A DNA stretch of 64,000 nt from Agrococcus sp. ARC_14 (GCF_022436485.1 NZ_JAKUDO010000001.1:62001-126000), one strand, 5' to 3'. Positions 1 to 9,060 are shown, counted from the first letter of the stretch. Made by a program: numbers and translations. The notes: generated by a model not told the origin, from the sequence alone.

Positions 1-971
1 AGCTTGGCGATCGACGCCACGTTGACCGCATCCGGGTCGCCAGCGTCGACCAGGGTGGCGGCGTGCATCGTGAGCGCGTGGTTCGCTTCGATCGCGACCC
101 GCATCTCGACGAGCTTGTCTGCGATCAGCTGGTGACCGCCGATGGGCTTGCCGAACGTCTGGCGCTCCTTCGCATACGCGAGGCAGCGATCGAGGAGGTC
201 CCGGAGCGCACCGACACTGAGCGCTGCAAGCAGGAGGCGCTCATTCGCCAGGCCCGGCAGGACGCCGTTCCAGCCCTGCCCCACTTCCCCCAGCACCTCA
301 TTCGCGGGCACCCGCACATCGGCGAAGAACACCTCGCAGAGGTCGAGACCCTTGAGCCCCATCTTCGAGAGCTTGCGGACGGAGACGCCGGTGAGCGACG
401 GATCGATCATCAGCGTCGTGATCCCGTCACGCTTGCCGCCTCCGGTGGAGGTGCGCACTCCGGTCACGATGACATCGGAGACCGCGGCGCCCGTGATGAA
501 GACCTTCGATCCGTTCACGATGTAGTCGTCGCCGTCGAGGACCGCCGTCGTCCGCAGCGCGGCAGCGTCGGATCCGGAACCCGGCTCCGTGAGCGCGAAG
601 GCAACGTTGTCGCCGTCGAGGATGCGCGGCATCCACACGGCCTTCTGCTCGTCGGTGCCCAAGCGATCAATCGCCTCGGCGCCCAGCACCCAGAGGGAGA
701 AGTACGCCTGGCCGACGACGAGGTTGTGGCGGGCGAGCGCCTCGTGCACGAGCACGAGATCCTGAGCGCTCGCGCCGGCACCGCCGGCCTCCTCCGAGAT
801 GGGGAGTGCCGACCATCCTGCGCTCGCGAGCGCGTCCATGACCTCTTGCGGGTACCGCGCCTCACGATCGAGCATCGCGGAGTACTCGTCGGTGACGATG
901 CTCGCGCAGATCTGATCGATCGCGTCGATCATCATCTGCTGCTCTTCACTGAGCGTGCTCGAGATTGCCAT
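1..971 (-). CDS. Acyl-CoA dehydrogenase (C-terminus beyond left edge)
   Basis: About 323 residues are visible and no stop is reached, so the gene is cut by the window edge. The order of parts is that of the acyl-CoA dehydrogenase family: an N-terminal helical domain (MAISSTLSEEQQMMIDAI), a middle beta domain with FALTEPGSGSDAA near residue 130 and the start of the C-terminal helical domain (YAKERQTFGKPI near 277). The family oxidises acyl-CoA to enoyl-CoA with FAD and electron-transfer flavoprotein. ATG 971 is preceded by GAAGGA at good spacing. A TTGACA / TTACCT promoter with a palindromic operator in the spacer lies upstream, so it is probably transcribed on its own rather than only from the liv operon. 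The likely role is alpha,beta-desaturation of the CoA ester made by the ligase at 6.3 kb (inference). Confidence 0.93.
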   Translation of the reverse strand, partial: MAISSTLSEEQQMMIDAIDQICASIVTDEYSAMLDREARYPQEVMDALASAGWSALPISEEAGGAGASAQDLVLVHEALARHNLVVGQAYFSLWVLGAEAIDRLGTDEQKAVWMPRILDGDNVAFALTEPGSGSDAAALRTTAVLDGDDYIVNGSKVFITGAAVSDVIVTGVRTSTGGGKRDGITTLMIDPSLTGVSVRKLSKMGLKGLDLCEVFFADVRVPANEVLGEVGQGWNGVLPGLANERLLLAALSVGALRDLLDRCLAYAKERQTFGKPIGGHQLIADKLVEMRVAIEANHALTMHAATLVDAGDPDAVNVASIAK

Positions 972-1001
972 CACATTTCCTTCTCGCTTGCCTACGTTTG
1001 T

Positions 1002-1031
1002 AGGTAATCATGCTTGTCCTACAAGTGTCAA
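1002..1031 (-). promoter_or_regulatory. Promoter with operator in spacer, upstream of acyl-CoA dehydrogenase
   Basis: On the minus strand TTGACA (1031-1026) is separated by 18 bp from TTACCT (1007-1002). The spacer is almost filled by the perfect palindrome CTTGTCCTACAAG (1013-1025, arms of five). A second inverted repeat, CCTAC-GTTT-GTAGG, lies at 991-1004. A repressor bound at 1013-1025 would block polymerase. The same motif recurs in front of other units of this island. Confidence 0.6.
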
Positions 1032-1070
1032 GTCGACAAGAAAAATGTCCTCGACCTGCGTGGGTCAGTA

Positions 1071-1589
1071 CTACGAGACGTGGGACATGCGGCTGCTCAG
1101 GGCCGAGCTGGCCAAGGAATCCCAGGCAGCGAACTCCGCGTCTCGAGCCAAGCCCTTGGTCAGTAGCGCCACGGTGTCGCCGGCGAATCGCACGACGCGC
1201 CTGGTCTCAAGGCTCACATTCAGCAGCACGGTCTCCAGGCTGCTGGAGAGCAAGCCCCGATCCTCGTCGACGAGGTACGTCATCGTCTGCACGGCGGTCT
1301 CCGTCGCATCGACCAAGCGCATCCTGCAGGTAAATCGGGTGCCCAATCGCACCTCCCGCAGGTAGCGCGCGCGGTGCTCGATCGAGAACAGGCCCATGCC
1401 CGTCCGCACCGGGTACTCCAGGTCGAGGCCGAACGCACCGCATCCGGCTATCGTCGCCCTCGTCTGCACGTTCAGGTACTCCAGCACGGTCATGTGGCCC
1501 ATGACATCCAGTTGCTCCGGCTCAACGGATCCTTCGCTTACGATCGGCACGCCGGCCAGATCGTCGAACGCGGGGGCACGGAGGCTCAT
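1071..1589 (-). CDS. Hotdog-fold acyl-CoA thioesterase-like protein
   Basis: The protein has 172 residues, the size of a single hotdog domain. The N-terminal stretch EQLDVMGHMTVLEYLNV, with Asp near residue 28 followed by GHM, matches the 4-hydroxybenzoyl-CoA thioesterase / FcbC-like active-site helix. The central ARYLREVRLGTRFTCRMRLVD is the typical following strand region. It probably releases CoA from a pathway intermediate or guards against dead-end CoA esters. The start codon overlaps the stop of livM (ATGA), so it is translationally coupled as the last gene of the liv operon. The specific substrate is unknown. Confidence 0.8.
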   Translation of the reverse strand: MSLRAPAFDDLAGVPIVSEGSVEPEQLDVMGHMTVLEYLNVQTRATIAGCGAFGLDLEYPVRTGMGLFSIEHRARYLREVRLGTRFTCRMRLVDATETAVQTMTYLVDEDRGLLSSSLETVLLNVSLETRRVVRFAGDTVALLTKGLARDAEFAAWDSLASSALSSRMSHVS

Positions 1590-2656
1590 GTCCGCGCACC
1601 GCTCGGCGCCGGGACGGCCGGCTCATCGAGCCCTGCCACTGGCTTCACGCGCGACCGCCGACGACGGACGAGCGAGATCAGCCCGCCCGGCACGAACAGC
1701 ACGAGCAGGATGTAGACGATGCCGAGCACAAGGTCGTGCGAGGTCACGGCGCGCTCGAGGTAGGTGGGCAGCTCATGCACCCACGCCTGGCGATCGAGCT
1801 GGTCCAGCATCGGGCCGCTCAGCCGCACCAGGAACGCACCCAGGATCGGGCCGAGCAGGGTTCCGGGGCCACCGATGATGACGATGAGCAGCACCTGCAC
1901 CTGGATGTGCAGGCCGAGCTGCTCCGGCGAAGCGATCTGCAGCAGCACGGCGTTCAGCGCGCCGGCAAGGCCTGCGATCGCCCCCGACACGGTGAGCGCG
2001 ACAAGCTTCTGACCGGCGATGTTGACACCCAGTGATTGCGCGCGCACGCGGTTGTCACGAATGCCAGCCCACAGTGACCCTATGGGAGCCCGCTTCAGCA
2101 CCGTCATGATGCCGAGGACCACGAGCATCAGCACGGCGGTCAGCATGTAGAAGCCGGTCGAGCCGAAGTTCACGTTGAGCGCATCTGGCAGTCCCGTGAC
2201 GCGCAGGCCGTTCTCGCCACCCGTCAGCCCGAGGATGTCGGTGCCGGCTGCCGTGAAGGCCGCCTGCGCAATCGCGAGGGTGACGATCCCGAAGAAGATC
2301 CCGCGGATGTGCGAGGTCATCAATCCGAGCACGAAGCCGACAGCCGCCGTCATTGCGATTGCCAGCAGGATGGCGGTGACGATGTCGACGCCGAGCTTGG
2401 TCAGGTTGGCCACCGTGTAGCTCGCGAAGCCGAAGAAGAGCGCCTGCCCAAGCGAGAACAGCCCCATCTGGCCGAGCAGCACGTTATACGACATCCCGAA
2501 GATCGCGAAGATGCAGATGTCTGCTGCGACGAGCACCCAGTACTCGTTGGCGAGCCACAGCGGCAGCGTCAAGATCGCGAGCACCGCGACTGCCCCGATG
2601 GCGATCCGGATCCAGGTCTGCCGAGAGAACTCGGGGAGCAATGTTGTGCGGCTCAC
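1586..2656 (-). CDS. livM: Branched-chain amino acid-type ABC permease LivM
   Basis: A 356-residue, strongly hydrophobic integral membrane protein with about nine predicted segments. Family landmarks are YNVLLGQMGLFSLGQALFFG and GGPGTLLGPILGAFLV, typical of LivM. The open frame continues far upstream of the real gene. GTG 2656 is chosen because it overlaps the livH stop (GTGA) and brings the length to the family norm. It forms the translocation pore with LivH. The Liv family also imports aromatic and other carboxylates and amides, so the substrate here need not be an amino acid. The surrounding acyl-CoA genes argue for an organic acid (inference). Confidence 0.93.
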   Translation of the reverse strand: MSRTTLLPEFSRQTWIRIAIGAVAVLAILTLPLWLANEYWVLVAADICIFAIFGMSYNVLLGQMGLFSLGQALFFGFASYTVANLTKLGVDIVTAILLAIAMTAAVGFVLGLMTSHIRGIFFGIVTLAIAQAAFTAAGTDILGLTGGENGLRVTGLPDALNVNFGSTGFYMLTAVLMLVVLGIMTVLKRAPIGSLWAGIRDNRVRAQSLGVNIAGQKLVALTVSGAIAGLAGALNAVLLQIASPEQLGLHIQVQVLLIVIIGGPGTLLGPILGAFLVRLSGPMLDQLDRQAWVHELPTYLERAVTSHDLVLGIVYILLVLFVPGGLISLVRRRRSRVKPVAGLDEPAVPAPSGART

Positions 2657-3543
2657 GTTCGTGACACTTCCTTCGAGAACAGCCCTTGCGGCCTCAGCAG
2701 CAGGACGATGATCAGCAGGCCGACGACCACGAAGTTCTGCGCGCCGAGCCAGAAGTACGAGACGAAGGAGGAGAGCACGCCGATCAGGATCGCTCCGACG
2801 GCCGAACCCACATAGGAGCCCAATCCGCCAACCACGACGATGCCGAATGCGAGGATCAGCAGCTCGTCGCCAAGCAGGGGATACGTGCCTTGGTAGAAGT
2901 AGAGACCGGCTGCGCCCGCGAATCCGGCCATGGCAGCACCGATGGTGAACACCCACATGAACACCGAGTTCACATTGATGCGCAGCGACTGCACCATGTC
3001 GGGGTCCTGAACTCCCGCGCGGATGAGCAGGCCGATCTTCGACTTGTTCATCAGCAGGTACGCGCCAACGAATACGAGCACGCCGAGTCCGATCAGGATC
3101 AGCCGGAAGATCTGCACGTAGCCGCCCAAGAAGGGGACGGTGTCGCCGATCCCCGGAGTCGGTGCGACCGTTGCGAAGTTGGGCCCGAACCCGATGTGCA
3201 CGAGTTCCGTGAGGATCAGTGCGACGCCGAGGGTCAGCAGCAACTGCCGGAGGTGCGCGGTGAGCTGATCTTGCGCCCTGTAGAAGCGGCGGATCAGCAG
3301 CCGCTCCACGACAAACCCGAGGACACCCACGCCGACGGTCGCTGCCACGAACGCCACGAAGATGTTCGAGACAGCCGCGACGCTCAGGGCGATGTATGAG
3401 CCGACGAGGAAGAACGCTCCGTGTGCAAAGTTGGGCACGTCGAGGAGCCCGAAGATCATGGTCAGGCCCGACGACACGAGGAAGAGGATGGCCGCGAGCG
3501 CGAGCCCGTTCACGAGGAGCGTGGCGGTTGTAGCGAGATCCAT
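2653..3543 (-). CDS. livH: Branched-chain amino acid-type ABC permease LivH
   Basis: A 296-residue permease with about eight membrane segments. LTMIFGLLDVPNFAHGAFF near residue 30 and FGIVVVGGLGSYVGSAVGAI near 240 are LivH hallmarks. It starts directly after livF ends and overlaps livM by four bases, consistent with one polycistronic unit in the order SBP-livG-livF-livH-livM-thioesterase. It heterodimerises with LivM in the cytoplasmic membrane. Confidence 0.95.
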   Translation of the reverse strand: MDLATTATLLVNGLALAAILFLVSSGLTMIFGLLDVPNFAHGAFFLVGSYIALSVAAVSNIFVAFVAATVGVGVLGFVVERLLIRRFYRAQDQLTAHLRQLLLTLGVALILTELVHIGFGPNFATVAPTPGIGDTVPFLGGYVQIFRLILIGLGVLVFVGAYLLMNKSKIGLLIRAGVQDPDMVQSLRINVNSVFMWVFTIGAAMAGFAGAAGLYFYQGTYPLLGDELLILAFGIVVVGGLGSYVGSAVGAILIGVLSSFVSYFWLGAQNFVVVGLLIIVLLLRPQGLFSKEVSRT

Positions 3544-4260
3544 TTACCGCTCCTTATGGGTGGAGATCGTGAGGTACTTCTCAGTGACCGTGCTTTCGCT
3601 GGTGAGCTCACTTGCCGGGCCCTCAGCAACGGTGACTCCGTCGTCGATCACCATGAAGTGCTGGCTGAGACGCCGAGCGGCGTCGAGATTCTGCTCGACC
3701 AGCAGGATCGAGATCTCTCCCTTCAGCGCCCGAAGCGCTGCGACGAGCTCGTCGATGGCCAGCGGAGCAAGCCCCTTCGTCGGCTCATCGAGCACGAGCA
3801 GCTTCGGGTCTTGCAGCAGCGCGCGACCGATTGCGAGCATCTGCTGCTGGCCGCCCGAGAGCGCGCCCGATGGCTGCTTCAGGCGCTCCCGAAGGATCGG
3901 GAACATGTCCAGGATCGTGTCCCGCGACAGCGAGCCACGAGCTTCGACCATTCGCAGGTTCTCTTCGACCGTGAGCGTCGGAAACATCCCGCGGCGCTCC
4001 GGCACGTAGCCGATGCCGCGCCGGCTGACTTCGTAGGGCGCGAGACCCACAAGAGATTCGCCGTCGAACTCCACCGTGCCGCTCGTCAGTGGCAGGAAGC
4101 CGAGGATCGCTTGCAGCGTCGTGGTCTTGCCTGCGCCATTGCGACCCAGGATGACCGTGACATCGCCCTCGGGTAGATCGACCGATACGTCGGTAAGGAT
4201 GTGGAACGGCCCGATCGACACATCGATCTTCCGCACTTCGAGCAGTCGGTTGTCAACCAA
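3544..4260 (-). CDS. livF: ABC transporter ATP-binding protein LivF
   Basis: A 238-residue ATPase. The Walker A motif GRNGAGKT is at 39-46, the signature LSGGQQQ at 134-140, and Walker B LLVLDEP at 154-160, followed by TKGLAP, which is specific for LivF proteins. The first residues overlap the end of livG by eight bases, so translation is coupled. It energises import together with LivG. Confidence 0.95.
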   Translation of the reverse strand: MVDNRLLEVRKIDVSIGPFHILTDVSVDLPEGDVTVILGRNGAGKTTTLQAILGFLPLTSGTVEFDGESLVGLAPYEVSRRGIGYVPERRGMFPTLTVEENLRMVEARGSLSRDTILDMFPILRERLKQPSGALSGGQQQMLAIGRALLQDPKLLVLDEPTKGLAPLAIDELVAALRALKGEISILLVEQNLDAARRLSQHFMVIDDGVTVAEGPASELTSESTVTEKYLTISTHKER

Positions 4261-5044
4261 GGGACGGGTCCTCTCCGAGATATGCCTTCTTCACTGCAGC
4301 GTCACCGGCGACCGCCGCGGGCGTGTCGAACGCGATGAGCGTCCCGCGGTCGAGCACCGCGACCCGATCGGAGATCTCGAAGATTAGCGAGATCTTGTGC
4401 TCGACGATCACCATGCTCGCTCCCGTTCGCTCGCGGGCACGTGCGATTGTTTCCGTGAGGCCCGCAACGTCGCCGGCAGCCATGCCCGCGCTCGGCTCGT
4501 CGAGGAGCATCACCCGGCCACCGGCCGCCAGGAGCATCGCGACCTCAAGGCCTCGCGCCTGTCCGTGCCCAAGCGTGCTCGCCGGTCGGTCTTCTGAACC
4601 CTCAAGTCGCGTTGCAGACAGCGCCTCGCGAACGGCGACCGAAACTCGGTCCCCGCGCACCCGGCCCATCCACCAGGAGAACTGTCCCCCTCGGCTGGCA
4701 AGTGCGGCGTAGCGGATGTTCTCCCCAACTGTCATGGTCGGAAACACCGTCGTCGACTGGAAGCTGCGCGCCAGCCCGGATCGCGCTCGCTGATACACCG
4801 GCACGCGGGTGATGTCGTTCCCAAAGAACGACACCGACCCCGCGTCCGGCTTGCTCTGGCCGCTGATGATGTTGAGCAGCGTGCTCTTGCCTGCGCCATT
4901 CGGCCCGATGAGCCCGACGACTTCACCGTCCTTCACGTCGATCGACACGTCCTGGAGCGCTCGGATGCCGCCGAATGTCACCGAAACTTCGTGAGTCTCT
5001 ATCACCGCTGGGGGCGAGGCAGTCGTCATGGTGCGGCCCGTCAC
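4253..5044 (-). CDS. livG: ABC transporter ATP-binding protein LivG
   Basis: 263 residues with Walker A GPNGAGKS (47-54) and Walker B VMLLDEP (178-184). The signature is degenerate, LGHGQARGLE instead of the usual LSxGQ, which is common in LivG-type subunits. GTG 5044 overlaps the stop of the binding-protein gene (GTGA). ATG 5029 is an alternative start that would remove five residues. The typical LivG stretch LARSFQSTTVFPTMTVGEN follows Walker A. Confidence 0.94.
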   Translation of the reverse strand: MTGRTMTTASPPAVIETHEVSVTFGGIRALQDVSIDVKDGEVVGLIGPNGAGKSTLLNIISGQSKPDAGSVSFFGNDITRVPVYQRARSGLARSFQSTTVFPTMTVGENIRYAALASRGGQFSWWMGRVRGDRVSVAVREALSATRLEGSEDRPASTLGHGQARGLEVAMLLAAGGRVMLLDEPSAGMAAGDVAGLTETIARARERTGASMVIVEHKISLIFEISDRVAVLDRGTLIAFDTPAAVAGDAAVKKAYLGEDPSLG

Positions 5045-6261
5045 TGCTCGATCGGGCTGATGACCGGAGTTGCGCTGTCTTCAAGCGTGAAGGTGTCGAC
5101 GATCGTCACAGCGCCATCGGCGCCGACCGTCGCTTCATAGAAGCTCTGCAGGAAGGTGTGATCCTCTGCTCGCACCTCGAACTCGCCCTTGATCGATTCG
5201 CCGGTGAGATTCGAAAGCGCAGCCGTGACAGATTCGCTGTCAGTGGTCCCCGCTTCCCGAATCGCCTGCACCGCGATCATGCCGGCGACACCCGAGTCTC
5301 CCGCGTAGACGTCGGGTTCGATGCCGCCGCTGAGCTCTGTGAAGGTCTCGACGAACTGCGCATTCAGATCGCCCGGAACGGACGCGGAGTAGATCGCGAA
5401 GTACTTGAGCTTCGGTGCGACGCCACCCATCGCTTCGATCGTGTCGCGCTGCGGCAGCAGCGTGACAACCTCAGAGGAGTCGGGGATGCCCGCATCGCCC
5501 AGGTTCTGCCAGAGCGTCGGACCTCCCGATCCGGCGAAGGTGACGACGACGAGGACATCGGGACTCGCGTTTCGGATGCGCTCCGCCACTGCCGTGTAGT
5601 CACGGGAATCGAGCGGAGCGAAGATGGGCTCGCTCACTGACTCACCGCCAGCTGCGGTGAGGTTCTCCTGCCAGGCTGCCGCGGCCGACTGCCCGTAGGC
5701 GTAGTCGGGAGCGAGCACGAGGAAGCTCTCGCCCGCCTGGATATCCGCGACTGCGGCACCCATCTGCGCCTCCTGCAGCGCATCGCGCGATGTGCGGAAC
5801 GTATAGGGGCTGAAGCCGGTGAGATCGCTCGTCGCAGAGATCGAGAAAATAGCAGGAACCTGCGCGTCGGCAAAGATCGGCGCAGCCGAGACGGCGCTTG
5901 CCGACGACATCGGACCGAATACGAGGTCGGGCTGATCCTGCTGCAGGAGACCGCGAGCCTGCGCTGGCACGGCGCCTGCGTCGGAGCCGTCGTCGAGAAC
6001 GACGAACTGAATCTCCCGGCCGTCAATCTCGTTCGTGCCGTCGGTCGCGAGCGAGACGCCTGCACGCACGCCGTACTCGAAGTCGGGGCCGAGCGCTGCG
6101 AGTGAGCCGGACGAGGTTGAATGGATGCCGAGGACGATGGGGCCAGCGTCGTCACTGCCCGTTCCCCCTGTCGCCGGCCCGCTGCACGCACTGATGAGCA
6201 GTGCCGTCGTGGCCAGAGCAGCAACCGCTGCCCCTGACCTCAGTTTGCGAGATGAATGCAT
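5041..6261 (-). CDS. Liv/LivK-type periplasmic-binding lipoprotein of the ABC importer
   Basis: 406 residues. A lipoprotein signal peptide ends in LISAC with the lipidated Cys at 26, followed by a Gly/Thr-rich linker. The mature part has the type I periplasmic-binding (Peripla_BP_6) fold: IVLGIHSTSSGSLAALG at the start and FLVLAPDYAYGQSAAAAW around 190. It captures the substrate and delivers it to LivHM. It is the first gene of the import operon. GGAGG lies seven bases before the ATG, and a CTTGTCCTACAAA operator abuts the Shine-Dalgarno sequence, so repressor binding would close this operon. The ligand cannot be read from sequence. Confidence 0.93.
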   Translation of the reverse strand: MHSSRKLRSGAAVAALATTALLISACSGPATGGTGSDDAGPIVLGIHSTSSGSLAALGPDFEYGVRAGVSLATDGTNEIDGREIQFVVLDDGSDAGAVPAQARGLLQQDQPDLVFGPMSSASAVSAAPIFADAQVPAIFSISATSDLTGFSPYTFRTSRDALQEAQMGAAVADIQAGESFLVLAPDYAYGQSAAAAWQENLTAAGGESVSEPIFAPLDSRDYTAVAERIRNASPDVLVVVTFAGSGGPTLWQNLGDAGIPDSSEVVTLLPQRDTIEAMGGVAPKLKYFAIYSASVPGDLNAQFVETFTELSGGIEPDVYAGDSGVAGMIAVQAIREAGTTDSESVTAALSNLTGESIKGEFEVRAEDHTFLQSFYEATVGADGAVTIVDTFTLEDSATPVISPIEQ

Positions 6262-6272
6262 GTCAGGACCTC

Positions 6273-6285
6273 CTTGTCCTACAAA
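6273..6285. promoter_or_regulatory. Operator, CTTGnCTnACAA type, before the liv operon
   Basis: CTTGTCCTACAAA is a near-perfect palindrome, the same core as at 1013-1025. It lies directly upstream of the GGAGG of the binding-protein gene that starts at 6261. Confidence 0.55.
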
Positions 6286-6313
6286 GACTTACGATGAAGA
6301 TGACTGTACGGAA

Positions 6314-6326
6314 CTTGTCAGGCAAG
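6314..6326. promoter_or_regulatory. Second operator-like palindrome before the liv operon
   Basis: CTTGTCAGGCAAG (minus strand CTTGCCTGACAAG) has perfect five-base arms, extended by one base on each side. It lies 53 bp upstream of the binding-protein start, 41 bp from the first site and just downstream of the ligase stop codon. Two sites four helical turns apart would allow cooperative binding. Confidence 0.5.
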
Positions 6327-6338
6327 TGCAACTGCGCG

Positions 6339-7856
6339 CTACCTGGCGTCTCGGAGCCTTAGGGCGGCCTTATCGGGCTTGCCTAGACGCGTCAAGGGAA
6401 GCCCGGCGAGCTCGATGACGTCATCGGGCGCCCACCACTTCGGCAATGTATTTGTGACATGAGCTCGAACCGCGGCGGCCGAGGGAAGCTGCACACCAGT
6501 TCGCATCACGACATAGGCGATCGGGCGTTCACCCCATCGATCATCCGCACGCGCGACGACGGCTGCTGCTTCGACATCTGCCATGTCCAACAGCGCGCGC
6601 TCGAGTCGCAGCGTCGAGATCCACTCGCCACCGGATTTCACGGCGTCCTTCTCCCGGTCGAGAAGGGTCAGCTCTTCGGCCTCCCCGATCGCTGCGATGT
6701 CTCCGGTCGCGTACCAGTCACCATCGCCAGCGAGCACGAAAGGGCCGCGAATCTGGAGTCGAGGGCTCGCGTCGTCACTCTCGACCAAGCTGCGGATCTC
6801 TAGCAATGGCACGGGCCGGCCCATGTCGTCAGCATCCGACGACCGCTGATAGGTGCCGGTGCCCATCGACTCCGTCATGCCCCAGCCGGTCACGGGCTCG
6901 GCACCGAGCTGATCGCGGATTCGTGCCCGCAGCCCGGGTTCGAGCACGGATCCGCTGCAGATGATTTCCCTGAGATGGCGTGGCCGTAGGCTCGGATCGG
7001 CCTCGACGCTCGCACAGATGTCGTGCCACAGGGTCGGAACACCGCCGGCCAGCGTAACCGCTGCATCACGCAACAGCGCCGCGATAGCCGCCCCCCTCGT
7101 GTCACGACCGGGCAGCACCACATCCGCTCCCGCCAGGATGGCGACGAACGGCATGTTCCACGCGTTCGCGTGGAAGAACTGCGGGAGCGGCATCACTCGG
7201 TCCGAGCTGCGAATGCCCATCGCGTTCGCGTTGCCCTGCACCAATGCATGCAGCAGCACACGACGGTGGCTGACGGGGAAGGATTTCGGCGCCCCCGTCG
7301 TGCCCCCTGTGTGGAAGACATAGGCCACGTCGGTCTCAGGATGAGTTGGCAGTTGCTCGAGGCACGCGGGCTCCCGCTCCGTCAATGCTTCGAACGCGAC
7401 CCAGCCGGCAGCATCAGCGGCCACGTGACTCCCGATCACGATGATCGTCACGCCGTCGGCTTCCAGCTTTCGCACGATCGGCAGAATTGTCTGCTCGAGA
7501 TCGGGGGTGCTGAGCAGTTCGACGTCGACGATGGCGGCAGCCACCGGGGCTTCGGCCATCAGCCGCCCGATGTCGTCGCCTGCCAGCCGGAAGTTGATGT
7601 TGTCCAGGGTTGCGCCCAGCACTGGCACGGCGAGCATGCACTGCAGGTACTCGATGCTGTTCCAACCGAGCCCGACGACCCTCGACCCCCTGGTGACGCC
7701 GATCGCCCGCAACCCTTCGACGAGTCGCAGCGTCGCTTCGGCGACCGCCCGCTGGGTCACGGCCTGGCGCTGCCCATCGTGCGCCCAAGTGATCTGGCTG
7801 TGTGGCGCTGCATGCGCCAACCGCCAGAGGATGTGCCGAATCCTCAGGTCATCCAC
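6339..7856 (-). CDS. AMP-dependent acyl-CoA ligase
   Basis: 505 residues of the adenylate-forming superfamily. The A3 P-loop HTGGTTGAPK is at 182-191, GWGMTES is the A5 aromatic/Glu motif, YATGDIA is A7, DREKDAVKSGGEWIS is A8 and the C-terminal LGKPDKAAL carries the catalytic Lys of A10. It activates a carboxylate to acyl-AMP and then acyl-CoA, most like medium/long-chain fatty-acyl or terpenoid-acid ligases. GTG 7856 is preferred over the upstream TTG at 7880 because AAAGGAG stands seven bases before it. It is divergent from the EthD-like gene at 7962 across an operator. It is probably the entry enzyme of the island's pathway. Confidence 0.9.
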   Translation of the reverse strand: MDDLRIRHILWRLAHAAPHSQITWAHDGQRQAVTQRAVAEATLRLVEGLRAIGVTRGSRVVGLGWNSIEYLQCMLAVPVLGATLDNINFRLAGDDIGRLMAEAPVAAAIVDVELLSTPDLEQTILPIVRKLEADGVTIIVIGSHVAADAAGWVAFEALTEREPACLEQLPTHPETDVAYVFHTGGTTGAPKSFPVSHRRVLLHALVQGNANAMGIRSSDRVMPLPQFFHANAWNMPFVAILAGADVVLPGRDTRGAAIAALLRDAAVTLAGGVPTLWHDICASVEADPSLRPRHLREIICSGSVLEPGLRARIRDQLGAEPVTGWGMTESMGTGTYQRSSDADDMGRPVPLLEIRSLVESDDASPRLQIRGPFVLAGDGDWYATGDIAAIGEAEELTLLDREKDAVKSGGEWISTLRLERALLDMADVEAAAVVARADDRWGERPIAYVVMRTGVQLPSAAAVRAHVTNTLPKWWAPDDVIELAGLPLTRLGKPDKAALRLRDAR

Positions 7857-7888
7857 CGTGGCTCCTTTGCAACCTGTCAATGGTCCCT

Positions 7889-7901
7889 CTTGACTGACAA
7901 T
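7889..7901. promoter_or_regulatory. Operator in divergent ligase/EthD intergenic region
   Basis: CTTGACTGACAAT is identical over all 13 bases to the site at 12968-12980 and has the same core as the sites at 1013, 6273 and 14153. It sits between the divergent starts at 7856 and 7962 and could control both. Confidence 0.6.
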
Positions 7902-7961
7902 AGCGGTCTGCTACGTTGATGGACAATCGCATGACTGCATATCCCGACGAAGGGAACGCTC

Positions 7962-8303
7962 GTGACTCCGAGGCCGACGCCACCGCCGACGTCGATTCTC
8001 GTCCGTGCAGTCCTCACCCCGGCCGTGTCGGAGGACGAGTTCGATGCCTGGTATCGCGAGGAGCATCTGCCGCAGGCTGCAGTCCAGCTCGGCGCACGCA
8101 CTGCAAGCCGGTTGTGGAGTCTGGACGAGGCCGACGGACTCGTCCACTACGCCCGCTACGACTTCGACACCAACGAGCATCTCGAGGCAGCGCTGCAGGG
8201 CGAGCCGATCTCGTTCCTGATCACCCACTTCACCTCCAGATGGGGAGACACTGTCGCGCGCACGCGCTCCCGCGCGACTGCCGTCGAAAGCCTGGCCGGG
8301 TGA
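7962..8303 (+). CDS. EthD-like dimeric alpha/beta-barrel protein
   Basis: 113 residues. The segment DEFDAWYREEHLPQAA near 25-40 is the EthD / dimeric alpha-beta barrel signature (W-Y-x-E-E-H-L-P). Small proteins of this fold often accompany oxidation pathways, either as accessory proteins or as cyclases/monooxygenases. The GTG start follows GAAGGG. The stop overlaps the next start (GTGA), giving a three-gene rightward unit with the racemase-family gene and the flavoprotein. A catalytic role is not established. Confidence 0.75.
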   Translation: MTPRPTPPPTSILVRAVLTPAVSEDEFDAWYREEHLPQAAVQLGARTASRLWSLDEADGLVHYARYDFDTNEHLEAALQGEPISFLITHFTSRWGDTVARTRSRATAVESLAG

Positions 8304-9046
8304 ACGCCGCAGCTATGCGAGTCGGTGTCGTGATGCCGAGCGTCAACACGGTGCTCGAGTCGTGGTTCCCCTACGCGCTCCCGGAACACATCCGGATGGC
8401 ATCTGCACGGATGCCGCTCGGCGCGGAGGCGACGCCGCAGGCGATCGAGGCGATGGACGAGTTCGGCATCGAAGCCGCGATCACGCTCTCGGGCAGCAGA
8501 CCATCGGCGATCCTCTACGCCTGCACGGCGTCGAGCCTGCTTGCCGGTCGTGCGTACGACCTCGAGCTGATGCGCCGGATCAGCGCTGCCACAGGCGTGA
8601 CCACGTTGACCACGACGGAGTGCGTGCTGCGCGCCCTGGACGAGCTCGAGATCGGCACCATCGCGGCTGCGTCACCGTATGCGGGCAAGCTCGCGAGCGC
8701 GGAAGGGGCATTCCTGCGCTCGTGTGGGCTGGACGTCGCCGGTGAAGCGCATCTGGGGATAGCCGGCAGCTTCGAACTTGCGCTTCCGACGGATGCCGAG
8801 ATCGTGCATCTGGGTCTGGATGCGTGGGGGGCCGCCGAAGGGCGCGCCGAAGGGCTCTTCATCGGGTGCATGAACCTGCACTCCCATCGGGTCGCCGCGC
8901 AGCTGGAGCAGTTGATTGGGGCACCGGTGGTGACCGCCACCACCGCGAGCCTGTGGGCCATGCTGCAGACCGTCGGATCCGATGTGACGCTGGAGGGATT
9001 CGGTCGACTGCTCGCTCGAACCACCTGCCGAGCGCCACGTGACTAG
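8300..9046 (+). CDS. Asp/Glu racemase-superfamily protein (maleate isomerase / arylmalonate decarboxylase-like)
   Basis: 248 residues from GTG 8300, which overlaps the preceding stop; ATG 8315 is the alternative. MRVGVVMPSVNTVLE resembles the N-terminus of maleate isomerases and arylmalonate decarboxylases. Cysteines stand at both expected catalytic positions, YACTAS (Cys75) and GCMNLHS (Cys190). Two cysteines are the arrangement of the racemase/isomerase branch, while the arylmalonate decarboxylases keep one. The likely chemistry is cis-trans isomerisation of an unsaturated diacid or epimerisation next to a carboxylate. The substrate is unknown. Confidence 0.8.
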   Translation: MNAAAMRVGVVMPSVNTVLESWFPYALPEHIRMASARMPLGAEATPQAIEAMDEFGIEAAITLSGSRPSAILYACTASSLLAGRAYDLELMRRISAATGVTTLTTTECVLRALDELEIGTIAAASPYAGKLASAEGAFLRSCGLDVAGEAHLGIAGSFELALPTDAEIVHLGLDAWGAAEGRAEGLFIGCMNLHSHRVAAQLEQLIGAPVVTATTASLWAMLQTVGSDVTLEGFGRLLARTTCRAPRD

Positions 9047-9060
9047 TGCGAGGAGCACAC